Shown here one piece after another: positions 29,256-37,812 of a stretch of 64,000 nucleotides of DNA. This DNA is from Streptomyces fructofermentans. Its GTDB lineage: Bacteria > Actinomycetota > Actinomycetes > Streptomycetales > Streptomycetaceae. A program made the translations under genes and the position numbers. Every line of letters starts with the position of its first letter. The first letter of the stretch is position 1. The stretch lies in NCBI RefSeq assembly GCF_014651055.1, contig NZ_BMWD01000017.1, positions 62,001-126,000 of the forward strand. The letters run 5' to 3'. A model generated the notes under the pieces. It saw only the letters and a list, made by a program, of their open reading frames with translations, ran no database searches and was not told where the DNA came from.

Positions 29256-30082
29256 TGGGCCAGAAGGTTAACCCGCATGGGTTCCGGCTCGGCATCACCA
29301 CGGACTTCAAGTCCCGCTGGTACGCCGACAAGCTGTACAAGGACTACGTCAAGGAAGACGTCGCCATCCGTCGGATGATGACGTCCGGCATGGAGCGCGC
29401 CGGCATCTCGAAGGTTGAGATCGAGCGCACCCGTGACCGCGTGCGGGTGGACATCCACACCGCGCGTCCCGGCATCGTCATCGGCCGCCGTGGCGCCGAG
29501 GCCGACCGCATCCGCGGTGACCTCGAGAAGCTCACGGGCAAGCAGGTCCAGCTGAACATCCTCGAGGTCAAGAACCCCGAGACGGACGCTCAGCTGGTTG
29601 CTCAGGCCGTTGCCGAGCAGCTGTCCTCCCGCGTCTCCTTCCGCCGTGCCATGCGCAAGAGCATGCAGTCGGCGATGAAGGCCGGCGCCAAGGGCATCAA
29701 GATCCAGTGCGGTGGCCGTCTCGGCGGCGCCGAGATGTCCCGCTCGGAGTTCTACCGCGAGGGCCGTGTGCCCCTGCACACGCTCCGTGCGAACGTCGAC
29801 TACGGCTTCTTCGAGGCCAAGACGACCTTCGGCCGTATCGGTGTGAAGGTCTGGATCTACAAGGGCGACGTCAAGAACATCGCCGAGGTCCGCGCCGAGA
29901 ACGCTGCAGCCCGTGCCGGCAACCGCCCGGCCCGTGGCGGTGCCGACCGTCCGGCCCGTGGTGGCCGCGGTGGCGAGCGTGGCGGTCGCGGTCGCAAGCC
30001 GCAGCAGGCTCCGGCAGCCGAGGCCCCCAAGGCCGACGCTCCCGCCGCCGCTCCGGCTGAGAGCACCGGAACGGAGGCCTGA
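29255..30082 (+). CDS. rpsC: 30S ribosomal protein S3
   Basis: S3 forms part of the mRNA entry channel. It is 275 residues, with the KH motif VIGRRGAEADRIRGDLEKLTG and the C-terminal domain. After about residue 212 comes a low-complexity tail of Arg/Gly then Ala/Pro/Glu residues, typical of actinobacterial S3 and probably disordered. It is translationally coupled to rplV. Confidence 0.97.
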   Translation: MGQKVNPHGFRLGITTDFKSRWYADKLYKDYVKEDVAIRRMMTSGMERAGISKVEIERTRDRVRVDIHTARPGIVIGRRGAEADRIRGDLEKLTGKQVQLNILEVKNPETDAQLVAQAVAEQLSSRVSFRRAMRKSMQSAMKAGAKGIKIQCGGRLGGAEMSRSEFYREGRVPLHTLRANVDYGFFEAKTTFGRIGVKVWIYKGDVKNIAEVRAENAAARAGNRPARGGADRPARGGRGGERGGRGRKPQQAPAAEAPKADAPAAAPAESTGTEA

Positions 30083-30087
30083 CCGAC

Positions 30088-30507
30088 ATGCTGATCCCCC
30101 GTAGGGTCAAGCACCGCAAGCAGCACCACCCCAAGCGCCGTGGTCAGGCCAAGGGTGGTACGACGGTCGCGTTCGGCGAGTACGGCATTCAGGCCCTCAC
30201 GCCGGCGTACGTGACGAACCGCCAGATCGAAGCGGCTCGTATCGCGATGACCCGCCACATCAAGCGTGGCGGCAAGGTCTGGATCAACATCTACCCGGAC
30301 CGCCCGCTGACCAAGAAGCCTGCCGAGACCCGCATGGGTTCCGGTAAGGGTTCGCCCGAGTGGTGGGTCGCGAACGTGCACCCGGGCCGGGTCATGTTCG
30401 AGCTGTCCTACCCCAACGAGAAGATCGCCCGTGAGGCCCTCACTCGCGCAGCCCACAAGCTGCCGATGAAGTGCCGGATCGTCAAGCGCGAGGCAGGTGA
30501 AGCGTGA
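30088..30507 (+). CDS. rplP: 50S ribosomal protein L16
   Basis: L16 contacts the A-site tRNA and organises the peptidyl transferase region. It is 139 residues (MLIPRRVKHRKQHHPKRRGQ), with the motif RMGSGKGSPEWWVANVHPGR. It lies five bases after rpsC, and its stop overlaps the rpmC start. Confidence 0.98.
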   Translation: MLIPRRVKHRKQHHPKRRGQAKGGTTVAFGEYGIQALTPAYVTNRQIEAARIAMTRHIKRGGKVWINIYPDRPLTKKPAETRMGSGKGSPEWWVANVHPGRVMFELSYPNEKIAREALTRAAHKLPMKCRIVKREAGEA

Positions 30508-30731
30508 TGTCGGCCGGTACCAAGGCGTCCGAGCTGCGCGAACTGGGTGACGAGGAGCTTCTCGCGAAGCTCCGCGAAGCCAAGGAAGAGCTGTTCAACC
30601 TCCGCTTCCAGGCGGCGACCGGTCAGCTCGAGAACCACGGTCGGCTGAAGGCCGTCCGCAAGGACATCGCGCGGATCTACACCCTGATGCGTGAGCGCGA
30701 GCTGGGCATCGAGACGGTGGAGAGCGCCTGA
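30507..30731 (+). CDS. rpmC: 50S ribosomal protein L29
   Basis: L29 is a small helical protein at the tunnel exit. ATG 30507 overlaps the rplP stop (TGATG) and gives 74 residues (MSAGTKASELRELGDEELL). A GTG three bases earlier is possible. It contains the motif LFNLRFQAATGQLENHGRLK, and the stop overlaps rpsQ in the same manner. Confidence 0.96.
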   Translation: MSAGTKASELRELGDEELLAKLREAKEELFNLRFQAATGQLENHGRLKAVRKDIARIYTLMRERELGIETVESA

Positions 30732-31015
30732 TGAGCGAGAGCAACGTGACTGAGAACACCGAGGCGCGCGGATTCCGCAAGACCCGCGAGGGTCTCGTCG
30801 TCAGCGACAAGATGGACAAGACCGTCGTCGTCGCCGTCGAGGACCGCGTCAAGCACGCGCTGTACGGCAAGGTCATCCGCCGTACGAACAAGCTCAAGGC
30901 CCACGACGAGCAGAACGCTGCGGGCGTCGGCGACCGTGTCCTCCTCATGGAGACCCGGCCGCTGTCCGCCACGAAGCGGTGGCGCGTCGTCGAGATTCTC
31001 GAGAAGGCCAAGTAA
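30731..31015 (+). CDS. rpsQ: 30S ribosomal protein S17
   Basis: S17 is a primary 16S-binding OB-fold protein. It is 94 residues, with a short variable N-terminus and the conserved GLVVSDKMDKTVVVAVED and RRTNKLKAHDEQN segments. It is coupled to rpmC by a TGATG overlap. It is the last gene of the S10 block, and an unusual run of GC hairpins follows. Confidence 0.97.
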   Translation: MSESNVTENTEARGFRKTREGLVVSDKMDKTVVVAVEDRVKHALYGKVIRRTNKLKAHDEQNAAGVGDRVLLMETRPLSATKRWRVVEILEKAK

Positions 31016-31018
31016 GAC

Positions 31019-31086
31019 TGCGGGGGCCCTGCCCCCGCAAGCCCCCTGCCGGGGGCCCCGCCCCGGACCTCCGGGTCCGGGGCGGG
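31019..31086 (+). promoter_or_regulatory. Cluster of GC hairpins between rpsQ and rplN
   Basis: Three adjacent inverted repeats occupy this gap: an 8-bp stem (31019-31026/31032-31039), a 5-bp stem (31042-31046/31051-31055) and a 13-bp stem (31057-31069/31074-31086). None is followed by T residues. The gap separates the S10 and spc blocks, which are otherwise packed with overlaps. Confidence 0.55.
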
Positions 31087-31159
31087 CGCCCGGCACCAGT
31101 TCCGCCAGGCTTTCCGGGCTCAGGCCCGGGGGGAACCGGCAGACAAACAGGAGATAGAC

Positions 31160-31528
31160 GTGATCCAGCAGGAGTCGCGACTGCGTGTCGCCGACAACAC
31201 TGGTGCGAAGGAGATCCTTTGCATCCGTGTGCTCGGTGGCTCCGGTCGCCGCTACGCGGGCATCGGTGACGTGATCGTCGCCACCGTCAAGGACGCGATC
31301 CCCGGCGGCAACGTGAAGAAGGGTGACGTCATCAAGGCGGTCATCGTTCGCACCGTCAAGGAGCGCCGCCGTCCGGACGGCTCGTACATCCGCTTCGACG
31401 AGAACGCCGCTGTCATTCTGAAGAACGACGGCGACCCTCGCGGCACCCGTATCTTCGGCCCGGTCGGCCGTGAGCTGCGCGAGAAGAAGTTCATGAAGAT
31501 CATCTCGCTCGCGCCGGAGGTGCTGTAA
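31160..31528 (+). CDS. rplN: 50S ribosomal protein L14
   Basis: L14 lies at the subunit interface and is the binding site of the silencing factor RsfS. It is 122 residues with the standard sequence MIQQESRLRVADNTGAKEIL and GTRIFGPVGRELREKKFMKI. GTG 31160 follows AGGAGATA. It is the first gene of the spc block, with rplX two bases downstream. Confidence 0.98.
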   Translation: MIQQESRLRVADNTGAKEILCIRVLGGSGRRYAGIGDVIVATVKDAIPGGNVKKGDVIKAVIVRTVKERRRPDGSYIRFDENAAVILKNDGDPRGTRIFGPVGRELREKKFMKIISLAPEVL

Positions 31529-31530
31529 GC

Positions 31531-31854
31531 ATGAAGATCAAGAAGGGCGACCTGGTCCAGGTCATCACCGGTAAGGACAAGGGCAAGCAGGGCAAGGTCA
31601 TCGCGGCCTTCCCCCGCGAGGACCGCGTCCTGGTCGAGGGTGTCAACCGGGTCAAGAAGCACACCAAGGCCGGTCCGACCGCTCGCGGTTCGCAGGCCGG
31701 CGGCATCGTCACGACCGAGGCGCCCGTCCACGTCTCCAACGTCCAGCTGGTCGTTGAGAAGGACGGCAACAAGGTCGTCACGCGTGTCGGTTACCGCTTC
31801 GACGACGAGGGCAACAAGATCCGCGTTGCCAAGCGGACGGGTGAGGACATCTGA
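31531..31854 (+). CDS. rplX: 50S ribosomal protein L24
   Basis: L24 is an assembly initiator with a KOW motif (MKIKKGDLVQVITGKDKGKQ). It is 107 residues. ATG 31531 lies two bases after rplN, and its stop overlaps rplE (TGATG), so all three are probably translated in series. Confidence 0.97.
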   Translation: MKIKKGDLVQVITGKDKGKQGKVIAAFPREDRVLVEGVNRVKKHTKAGPTARGSQAGGIVTTEAPVHVSNVQLVVEKDGNKVVTRVGYRFDDEGNKIRVAKRTGEDI

Positions 31855-32411
31855 TGGCTACCACCACCACTCCGCGTCTCAAGACGAAGTACCGCGAGGA
31901 GATCGCGGGCAAGCTGCGTGAGGAGTTCTCGTACGAGAACGTCATGCAGGTTCCCGGCCTCGTGAAGATCGTGGTCAACATGGGTGTCGGCGACGCCGCC
32001 CGTGACTCGAAGCTCATGGACGGTGCCGTCCGTGACCTGACCACCATCACCGGTCAGAAGCCGGCCGTCACCAAGGCCCGCAAGTCCATCGCGCAGTTCA
32101 AGCTGCGTGAGGGTCAGCCGATCGGTGCCCACGTCACCCTCCGTGGCGACCGCATGTGGGAGTTCCTGGACCGCACCCTGTCGCTGGCGCTTCCGCGCAT
32201 CCGCGACTTCCGCGGCCTGTCTCCCAAGCAGTTCGACGGCCGTGGCAACTACACCTTCGGTCTCACGGAGCAGGTCATGTTCCACGAGATCGACCAGGAC
32301 AAGATCGACCGCGTCCGGGGTATGGACATCACCGTGGTCACCACGGCGACCAACGACGCTGAGGGCCGCGCCCTTCTCCGTCACCTCGGCTTCCCCTTCA
32401 AGGAGGCGTAA
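31854..32411 (+). CDS. rplE: 50S ribosomal protein L5
   Basis: L5 binds 5S rRNA and forms a bridge to the 30S head. It is 185 residues. Family motifs include LREEFSYENVMQVPGLVKIV and RIRDFRGLSPKQFDGRGNY. It overlaps the stop of rplX and is followed five bases later by rpsN. Confidence 0.98.
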   Translation: MATTTTPRLKTKYREEIAGKLREEFSYENVMQVPGLVKIVVNMGVGDAARDSKLMDGAVRDLTTITGQKPAVTKARKSIAQFKLREGQPIGAHVTLRGDRMWEFLDRTLSLALPRIRDFRGLSPKQFDGRGNYTFGLTEQVMFHEIDQDKIDRVRGMDITVVTTATNDAEGRALLRHLGFPFKEA

Positions 32412-32416
32412 GCGAG

Positions 32417-32602
32417 ATGGCAAAGAAGGCTCTGATTGCCAAGGCTGCTCGTAAGCCCAAGTTCGGTGTGCGTGGCTACACGCGCTGCCAGCGCTGCGGT
32501 CGTCCGCACTCCGTGTACCGCAAGTTCGGCCTGTGCCGCGTCTGCCTTCGTGAGATGGCTCACCGTGGCGAGCTGCCGGGCGTGACCAAGAGCTCCTGGT
32601 AG
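32417..32602 (+). CDS. rpsN: 30S ribosomal protein S14, zinc-binding type
   Basis: This is the short 61-residue form of S14 with a zinc ribbon: C24 and C27 (CQRC) and C40 and C43 (CRVC). Streptomyces usually also has a zinc-independent S14 under Zur control elsewhere, which fits this being the housekeeping copy. It follows rplE after five bases, and a 210-base gap separates it from rpsH. Confidence 0.97.
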   Translation: MAKKALIAKAARKPKFGVRGYTRCQRCGRPHSVYRKFGLCRVCLREMAHRGELPGVTKSSW

Positions 32603-32812
32603 TCCCGTACTTCAGGGATTCCAGGGCTCTCGGTAAGTAAAGGGTCCGGTCAGGTGCCCACCTCTCCATGGCTTAGGCTAGGAGGGTTGGGCGCCTGACG
32701 CCCGTACGACTTACTACGCCGTAGGTCCCCGCACCGCACCCGTCCCGCCACTGAGTGGGGAGAGGGATGGCGCATACAGGAAACCCCGGCGAGAGAGGCC
32801 GAAGGCCAATTC
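32603..32812 (+). other. Gap between rpsN and rpsH
   Basis: This 210-base stretch has no gene. It contains TAGGCT at 32674-32679, a possible -10 box with a poor -35, and short inverted repeats such as CCACTGAGTGG near 32749. An internal promoter for rpsH-rplO is possible but not proved by the sequence. Confidence 0.35.
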
Positions 32813-33211
32813 ATGACCATGACTGATCCGATCGCAGACATGCTTACGCGTCTGCGCAACGCGAACTCGGCGTACCACGACACCGTGGGTATGCCGCACA
32901 GCAAGATCAAGTCGCACATCGCGGAGATCCTCCAGCAGGAGGGCTTCATCACGGGCTGGAAGGTCGAGGACGCCGAGGTCGGCAAGAACCTCGTTCTCGA
33001 GCTGAAGTTCGGCCCGAACCGTGAGCGCTCCATCGCGGGCATCAAGCGGATCTCCAAGCCCGGTCTCCGGGTTTACGCGAAGTCCACCTCCCTGCCCAAG
33101 GTGCTGGGTGGCCTCGGCGTGGCGATCATCTCCACGTCGCACGGACTCCTCACCGACAAGCAGGCCGGCAAGAAGGGCGTAGGCGGAGAAGTTCTCGCCT
33201 ACGTCTGGTAG
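32813..33211 (+). CDS. rpsH: 30S ribosomal protein S8
   Basis: S8 binds the central domain of 16S rRNA and in E. coli represses the spc operon. It is 132 residues, MTMTDPIADMLTRLRNANSA to GGEVLAYVW. ATG 32813 is favoured over ATG 32819, though both lie behind the GAGAGAGG site at some distance. rplF follows after 24 bases. Confidence 0.97.
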   Translation: MTMTDPIADMLTRLRNANSAYHDTVGMPHSKIKSHIAEILQQEGFITGWKVEDAEVGKNLVLELKFGPNRERSIAGIKRISKPGLRVYAKSTSLPKVLGGLGVAIISTSHGLLTDKQAGKKGVGGEVLAYVW

Positions 33212-33235
33212 CGGAAGGGAACGGAGGAAACAGCT

Positions 33236-33775
33236 ATGTCGCGTATTGGCAAGCTCCCCATCACGGTTCCCGCCGGCGTGGACGTCACCATCGACGGCCG
33301 TCTGGTGCAGGTGAAGGGTCCCAAGGGAACCCTCTCCCACACCGTCGCGGCGCCGATCGAGATCGCTAAGGGCGAGGACGGCGTTCTGAACGTCACCCGC
33401 CCGAACGACGAGCGTCAGAACAAGGCCCTCCACGGCCTGTCCCGCACGCTGGTGGCGAACATGATCACCGGCGTGACCACGGGTTACGTGAAGAAGCTCG
33501 AAATCAGCGGTGTCGGTTACCGCGTCCTGGCGAAGGGCTCCAACCTGGAGTTCTCGCTCGGCTACAGCCACTCGATCACGGTCGAGGCGCCCGAGGGCAT
33601 CTCGTTCAAGGTCGAGAACCCGACTCACTTCTCGGTCGAGGGAATCGACAAGCAGAAGGTCGGCGAGGTTGCGGCCAACATCCGCAAGCTGCGCAAGCCC
33701 GACCCGTACAAGGCCAAGGGCGTCAAGTACGAGGGCGAAGTCGTCCGGCGCAAGGTCGGAAAGGCGGGTAAGTAA
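33236..33775 (+). CDS. rplF: 50S ribosomal protein L6
   Basis: L6 lies near the sarcin-ricin loop and the factor-binding site. It is 179 residues, MSRIGKLPITVPAGVDVTID to the signature PDPYKAKGVKYEGEVVRRKVG. It starts behind GGAGGAAA. rplR follows after three bases. Confidence 0.98.
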   Translation: MSRIGKLPITVPAGVDVTIDGRLVQVKGPKGTLSHTVAAPIEIAKGEDGVLNVTRPNDERQNKALHGLSRTLVANMITGVTTGYVKKLEISGVGYRVLAKGSNLEFSLGYSHSITVEAPEGISFKVENPTHFSVEGIDKQKVGEVAANIRKLRKPDPYKAKGVKYEGEVVRRKVGKAGK

Positions 33776-33778
33776 GCC

Positions 33779-34162
33779 ATGGCATACGGTGTCAAGATTG
33801 CTAAGGGCGACGCTTACAAGCGTGCTGCCATCAAGCGTCGTCACATCCGGATCCGTAAGCACATCTCGGGTACGGCTGAGCGTCCGCGCCTGGTCGTGAC
33901 GCGTTCGAACCGCCACATCGTGGCCCAGGTCATCGACGACATCAAGGGTCACACCCTGGCGTCGGCGTCGACCCTGGACACCACGATCCGCGGTGGCGAG
34001 GGCGACAAGTCCGAGCAGGCCAAGTCGGTCGGCGCCCTGGTCGCCGAGCGCGCCAAGGCCGCCGGTGTCGAGGCTGTCGTTTTCGACCGTGGTGGCAACC
34101 AGTACGCCGGGCGCATCGCCGCCCTGGCGGACGCCGCCCGCGAAGCCGGACTCAAGTTCTGA
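33779..34162 (+). CDS. rplR: 50S ribosomal protein L18
   Basis: L18 binds 5S rRNA. It is 127 residues, with the N-terminal RNA-binding RRHIRIRKHISGTAERPRLV and the C-terminal DRGGNQYAGRIAALADAAREA signature. It lies three bases after rplF and 64 bases before rpsE. Confidence 0.98.
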   Translation: MAYGVKIAKGDAYKRAAIKRRHIRIRKHISGTAERPRLVVTRSNRHIVAQVIDDIKGHTLASASTLDTTIRGGEGDKSEQAKSVGALVAERAKAAGVEAVVFDRGGNQYAGRIAALADAAREAGLKF

Positions 34163-34226
34163 GTCGCCCGTCGCGCAGCGACTGATTGATGCTGCGCAGC
34201 TAGCGGAAAAAGAGAGAGGTAATCCA

Positions 34227-34832
34227 ATGGCTGGACCCCAGCGCCGCGGAAGCGGTGCCGGTGGCGGCGAGCGGCGGGACCGGAAGGGCCGTGACGGCGG
34301 CGCTGCTGCCGCCGAGAAGACCGCGTACGTTGAGCGCGTTGTCGCGATCAACCGCGTCGCCAAGGTTGTGAAGGGTGGTCGTCGCTTCAGCTTCACCGCG
34401 CTGGTCGTGGTGGGCGATGGTGACGGCACCGTCGGTGTCGGTTACGGCAAGGCCAAGGAGGTGCCGGCCGCGATCGCCAAGGGTGTTGAAGAGGCCAAGA
34501 AGCACTTCTTCAAGGTCCCCCGCATCCAGGGCACCATCCCGCACCCCATCACGGGTGAGAAGGCCGCGGGCGTCGTCCTGCTCAAGCCTGCTTCCCCCGG
34601 TACCGGCGTCATCGCCGGTGGCCCGGTGCGTGCGGTGCTCGAGTGCGCCGGCGTTCACGACATCCTGTCGAAGTCGCTCGGCTCGTCCAACGCGATCAAC
34701 ATCGTGCACGCGACCGTGGAGGCCCTGAAGGGCCTGCAGCGTCCCGAGGAGATCGCGGCCCGCCGCGGTCTGCCCCTCGAGGACGTCGCCCCCGCGGCTC
34801 TGCTGCGTGCGCGTGCGGGAGCGGGTGCGTAA
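34227..34832 (+). CDS. rpsE: 30S ribosomal protein S5
   Basis: S5 supports decoding fidelity and mRNA unwinding and is a spectinomycin-resistance locus. ATG 34227 follows AGAGAGGT and gives 201 residues. The frame is open upstream into rplR but without a suitable start. A Gly/Arg-rich N-terminal extension of about 30 residues precedes the double-stranded-RNA-binding domain (RVVAINRVAKVVKGGRRFSF). rpmD follows after two bases. Confidence 0.97.
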   Translation: MAGPQRRGSGAGGGERRDRKGRDGGAAAAEKTAYVERVVAINRVAKVVKGGRRFSFTALVVVGDGDGTVGVGYGKAKEVPAAIAKGVEEAKKHFFKVPRIQGTIPHPITGEKAAGVVLLKPASPGTGVIAGGPVRAVLECAGVHDILSKSLGSSNAINIVHATVEALKGLQRPEEIAARRGLPLEDVAPAALLRARAGAGA

Positions 34833-34834
34833 TC

Positions 34835-35017
34835 ATGGCTCAGCTCAGGATCACGCAGACGAAGTCGTACATCGGCAGCAAGCAGAACCACCGCGACACC
34901 CTGCGTTCGCTTGGTCTCAAGGGGATCAACGACGTGGTCGTCAAGGAGGACCGCCCCGAGTTCCGCGGCATGGTTCGCCATGTCCGTCACCTCGTGACGG
35001 TTGAGGAGGTCGACTGA
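34835..35017 (+). CDS. rpmD: 50S ribosomal protein L30
   Basis: L30 is a small assembly protein of 60 residues, MAQLRITQTKSYIGSKQNHR with the signature TLRSLGLKGINDVVVKEDRP. ATG 34835 lies two bases after rpsE, and rplO starts two bases after its stop, so rpsE, rpmD and rplO form a coupled triplet. Confidence 0.97.
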   Translation: MAQLRITQTKSYIGSKQNHRDTLRSLGLKGINDVVVKEDRPEFRGMVRHVRHLVTVEEVD

Positions 35018-35019
35018 TC

Positions 35020-35475
35020 ATGGCGGAGAACAAGCCGCTCAAGATCCACAACCTCCGTCCCGCCCCGGGCGCCAAGACCGCCAAGACCCGTGTGGGTCGT
35101 GGTGAGGCGTCGAAGGGTAAGACGGCTGGTCGTGGTACCAAGGGCACGAAGGCCCGCTACCAGGTTCCGGAGCGCTTCGAGGGCGGGCAGATGCCCCTCC
35201 ACATGCGCCTCCCGAAGCTGAAGGGCTTCCGCAACCCGTTCAAGACCGAGTTCCAGGTCGTGAACCTCGACAAGCTGGGCGCGCTGTACCCGGAGGGTGG
35301 CGAGGTCACCGTCGAGGGTCTCGTCGCCAAGGGCGCCGTTCGCAAGAACAGCCTCGTCAAGGTCCTCGGCCAGGGCGAGATCTCCGTGGCGCTGCAGGTG
35401 ACGGTCGACGCCGTCTCCGGCTCCGCCAAGGAGAAGATCACCGCCGCCGGCGGTACGGTCACCGAGCTCGTCTGA
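35020..35475 (+). CDS. rplO: 50S ribosomal protein L15
   Basis: L15 is a late assembly protein with an extended N-terminal arm. It is 151 residues. The N-terminus (LKIHNLRPAPGAKTAKTRVG) and the C-terminal domain are complete. It is the last spc-block gene before a terminator, so secY is on a separate transcript here. Confidence 0.98.
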   Translation: MAENKPLKIHNLRPAPGAKTAKTRVGRGEASKGKTAGRGTKGTKARYQVPERFEGGQMPLHMRLPKLKGFRNPFKTEFQVVNLDKLGALYPEGGEVTVEGLVAKGAVRKNSLVKVLGQGEISVALQVTVDAVSGSAKEKITAAGGTVTELV

Positions 35476-35507
35476 CATCAGCAGGCGTGTCGATGACATG
35501 AGCGATC

Positions 35508-35547
35508 CCGACCGGGGATGCCCCACAAAAGGGGCATCCCCGGTTGG
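35508..35547 (+). terminator. Terminator after rplO
   Basis: A 17-bp stem (35508-35524/35531-35547, one G-U) encloses the loop ACAAAA and is followed by TCGTTCC. It ends the S10-spc transcript and precedes the secY promoter. Confidence 0.75.
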
Positions 35548-35634
35548 TCGTTCCTAGGGGGGCGGTGTCGCCGGTAAGGTGGCCTGCACTGCTAATTTTC
35601 GCCCGGCGTGCCGTCAGGGAACTCCGGGCGGTCC

Positions 35635-35663
35635 TTGACTGTTAGTTAGCTGTCCGTTACGTA
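35635..35663 (+). promoter_or_regulatory. secY promoter
   Basis: TTGACT (35635-35640), 17 bases and TACGTA (35658-35663) lie 60 bases before the secY start. The -35 and spacing are good, while the -10 lacks the final T. Confidence 0.5.
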
Positions 35664-35723
35664 TTCGTCGAACCTCAAGACCGTCACCTCTGACGCACTT
35701 GCGCGGGGGTCGCAGGAGGCACC

Positions 35724-37037
35724 GTGCTCACCGCGTTCGCCCGGGCGTTCAAGACGCCCGACCTGCGCAAGAAGCTGCTCTTCACGCTCGGCATCATCGT
35801 GGTCTATCGGGTTGGTACACACATCCCGATCCCCGGTGTCGACTACAAGAACGTCCAGATCTGCATCGACAACGCGAGCCAGAACCAGGGCCTGTTCGGC
35901 CTGGTGAACATGTTCAGCGGCGGCGCGTTGCTCCAGATCACGATCTTCGCGCTGGGCATCATGCCGTACATCACGGCGAGCATCATTCTGCAGCTGCTGA
36001 CCGTGGTGATCCCCCGACTCGAGGCCCTCAAGAAGGAGGGCCAGGCCGGTACGGCGAAGATCACGCAGTACACCCGTTACCTGACGGTGGCGCTGGCCAT
36101 CCTCCAGGGCACGGGCCTGGTCGCCACCGCCCGCAGCGGTGCGCTGTTCACCAGCTGCCCCGTCGCGAACCAGATCGTGCCCGACCAGTCGATCTTCGTC
36201 ACGATCACCATGGTGATCACCATGACCGCCGGTACGGCCGCGGTCATGTGGCTCGGCGAGCTCATCACCGACCGCGGCATCGGCAACGGCATGTCGATCC
36301 TGATGTTCATCTCGATCGCCGCCACGTTCCCGTCGGCGCTGTGGGCCATCAAGCAGCAGGGTGACCTCGCGGGCGGCTGGATCGAGTTCGGCACCGTGAT
36401 CGCGGTCGGCCTCGTCATGGTCGGCCTGGTCGTCTTCGTGGAGCAGGCTCAGCGCCGTATTCCGGTCCAGTACGCGAAGCGCATGATCGGCCGCCGGTCC
36501 TACGGCGGCACTTCGACGTACATTCCGCTGAAGGTCAACCAGGCGGGCATCATCCCTGTGATCTTTGCCTCGTCGCTGCTCTACATCCCGGCTCTGGTCG
36601 CCCAGTTCGCGGGCGGCACGTCGGGCTGGAAGACCTGGATCGAACAGAACCTCACCAAGGGTGACCACCCGATTTACATCAGCACGTACTTCCTGCTGAT
36701 CGTTTTCTTCGCCTTCTTCTACGTGGCCATCTCGTTCAACCCCGAGGAAGTCGCGGACAACATGAAGAAGTATGGTGGCTTCATCCCGGGCATCCGGGCC
36801 GGCCGGCCAACCGCTGAGTACCTGGCATACGTACTCAACCGGATCACCTGGCCGGGTTCGCTGTATCTGGGGCTGATCGCTCTCGTGCCGACGATGGCGT
36901 TGGTTGGTTTCGGGGCAAACCAGAACTTCCCGTTCGGTGGAACCAGCATCCTCATCATCGTGGGTGTCGGTCTGGAGACGGTGAAGCAGATTGAGAGCCA
37001 GCTCCAGCAGCGCAATTACGAAGGGTTCCTCCGCTGA
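35724..37037 (+). CDS. secY: Preprotein translocase subunit SecY
   Basis: SecY is the protein-conducting channel, 437 residues with ten predicted membrane helices. The first conserved cytoplasmic and plug regions (LLFTLGIIVVYRVGTHIPIPG) and the C-terminal RITWPGSLYLGLIALVP and FGGTSILIIVGVGLETVKQI are present. GTG 35724 follows CGCAGGAGGC. It has its own promoter after the rplO terminator and overlaps adk (TGATG), as is usual in Gram-positive spc operons. Confidence 0.98.
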   Translation: MLTAFARAFKTPDLRKKLLFTLGIIVVYRVGTHIPIPGVDYKNVQICIDNASQNQGLFGLVNMFSGGALLQITIFALGIMPYITASIILQLLTVVIPRLEALKKEGQAGTAKITQYTRYLTVALAILQGTGLVATARSGALFTSCPVANQIVPDQSIFVTITMVITMTAGTAAVMWLGELITDRGIGNGMSILMFISIAATFPSALWAIKQQGDLAGGWIEFGTVIAVGLVMVGLVVFVEQAQRRIPVQYAKRMIGRRSYGGTSTYIPLKVNQAGIIPVIFASSLLYIPALVAQFAGGTSGWKTWIEQNLTKGDHPIYISTYFLLIVFFAFFYVAISFNPEEVADNMKKYGGFIPGIRAGRPTAEYLAYVLNRITWPGSLYLGLIALVPTMALVGFGANQNFPFGGTSILIIVGVGLETVKQIESQLQQRNYEGFLR

Positions 37038-37711
37038 TGCGTATCGTCCTCGTCGGGCCGCCCGGTGCGGGCAAGGGAACGCAGGCCGCGTTCCTTGCCC
37101 GGAACTTGTCGATCCCGCACATCTCCACGGGCGACCTCTTCCGTGCGAACATCAGCCAGCAGACGGAACTCGGCAAGCTGGCCAAGTCGTACATGGACGA
37201 GGGCAACCTCGTACCGGACGAGGTCACGATCGCGATGGCCAAGGACCGCATGGAGCAGCCGGACGCCGTGAACGGCTTCCTGCTCGACGGCTTCCCGCGG
37301 AACGTCTCGCAGGCCGAGTCGCTCGACCAGGCGCTCAAGGCCGACGGTGTGGAGCTGGACGCGGTGCTCGACCTGGAGGTCCCCGAGGACGAGGTGGTCA
37401 AGCGCATCGCCGGCCGCCGCATCTGCCGCAAGGATTCGAGCCACGTCTTCCACGTGACGTACAGCGCGCCGAAGAAGGAGGGCGTCTGCGACGTCTGCGG
37501 CGGCGAGCTGTACCAGCGTGACGACGACACCGAGGAGACCGTCCGCAAGCGCCTGGAGGTCTACCACACCCAGACCGAGCCGATCATCGACTACTACCGG
37601 GCCCAGGGCCTGGTCGTGACGATCTCGGCGCTGGGCAAGGTGGACGAGGTCACCAAGCGCGCGATGGACGCCCTCGACCACAGGAGCGAGGACCAGGACG
37701 ACGACAAGTAG
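37037..37711 (+). CDS. adk: Adenylate kinase
   Basis: Adk interconverts ATP, ADP and AMP. It is 224 residues, with the P-loop GPPGAGKGT at 7-15, DGFPRN in the core and the LID segment around 125-165. The LID has C130, C151 and C154 but has CRKDSSH where a fourth cysteine is expected, so its metal site, if any, must use another residue such as H136. It is coupled to secY by a one-base overlap. A weak terminator follows. Confidence 0.97.
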   Translation: MRIVLVGPPGAGKGTQAAFLARNLSIPHISTGDLFRANISQQTELGKLAKSYMDEGNLVPDEVTIAMAKDRMEQPDAVNGFLLDGFPRNVSQAESLDQALKADGVELDAVLDLEVPEDEVVKRIAGRRICRKDSSHVFHVTYSAPKKEGVCDVCGGELYQRDDDTEETVRKRLEVYHTQTEPIIDYYRAQGLVVTISALGKVDEVTKRAMDALDHRSEDQDDDK

Positions 37712-37727
37712 TCGTCCCGGTCGGTTC

Positions 37728-37760
37728 GGCCGCGGTCCCCTCCGGGGGTGCCGCGGCCTT
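37728..37760 (+). terminator. Weak terminator after adk
   Basis: An 8-bp stem (37728-37735/37751-37758), extended inside by a CCCC/GGGG pair, is followed by TTACTGTTG. It probably lowers but may not abolish read-through into map. Confidence 0.5.
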
Positions 37761-37812
37761 ACTGTTGTGTACGTAACCGAGTAGGCAGAGAAGACGGAGA
37801 GCGCGGGCCCTC

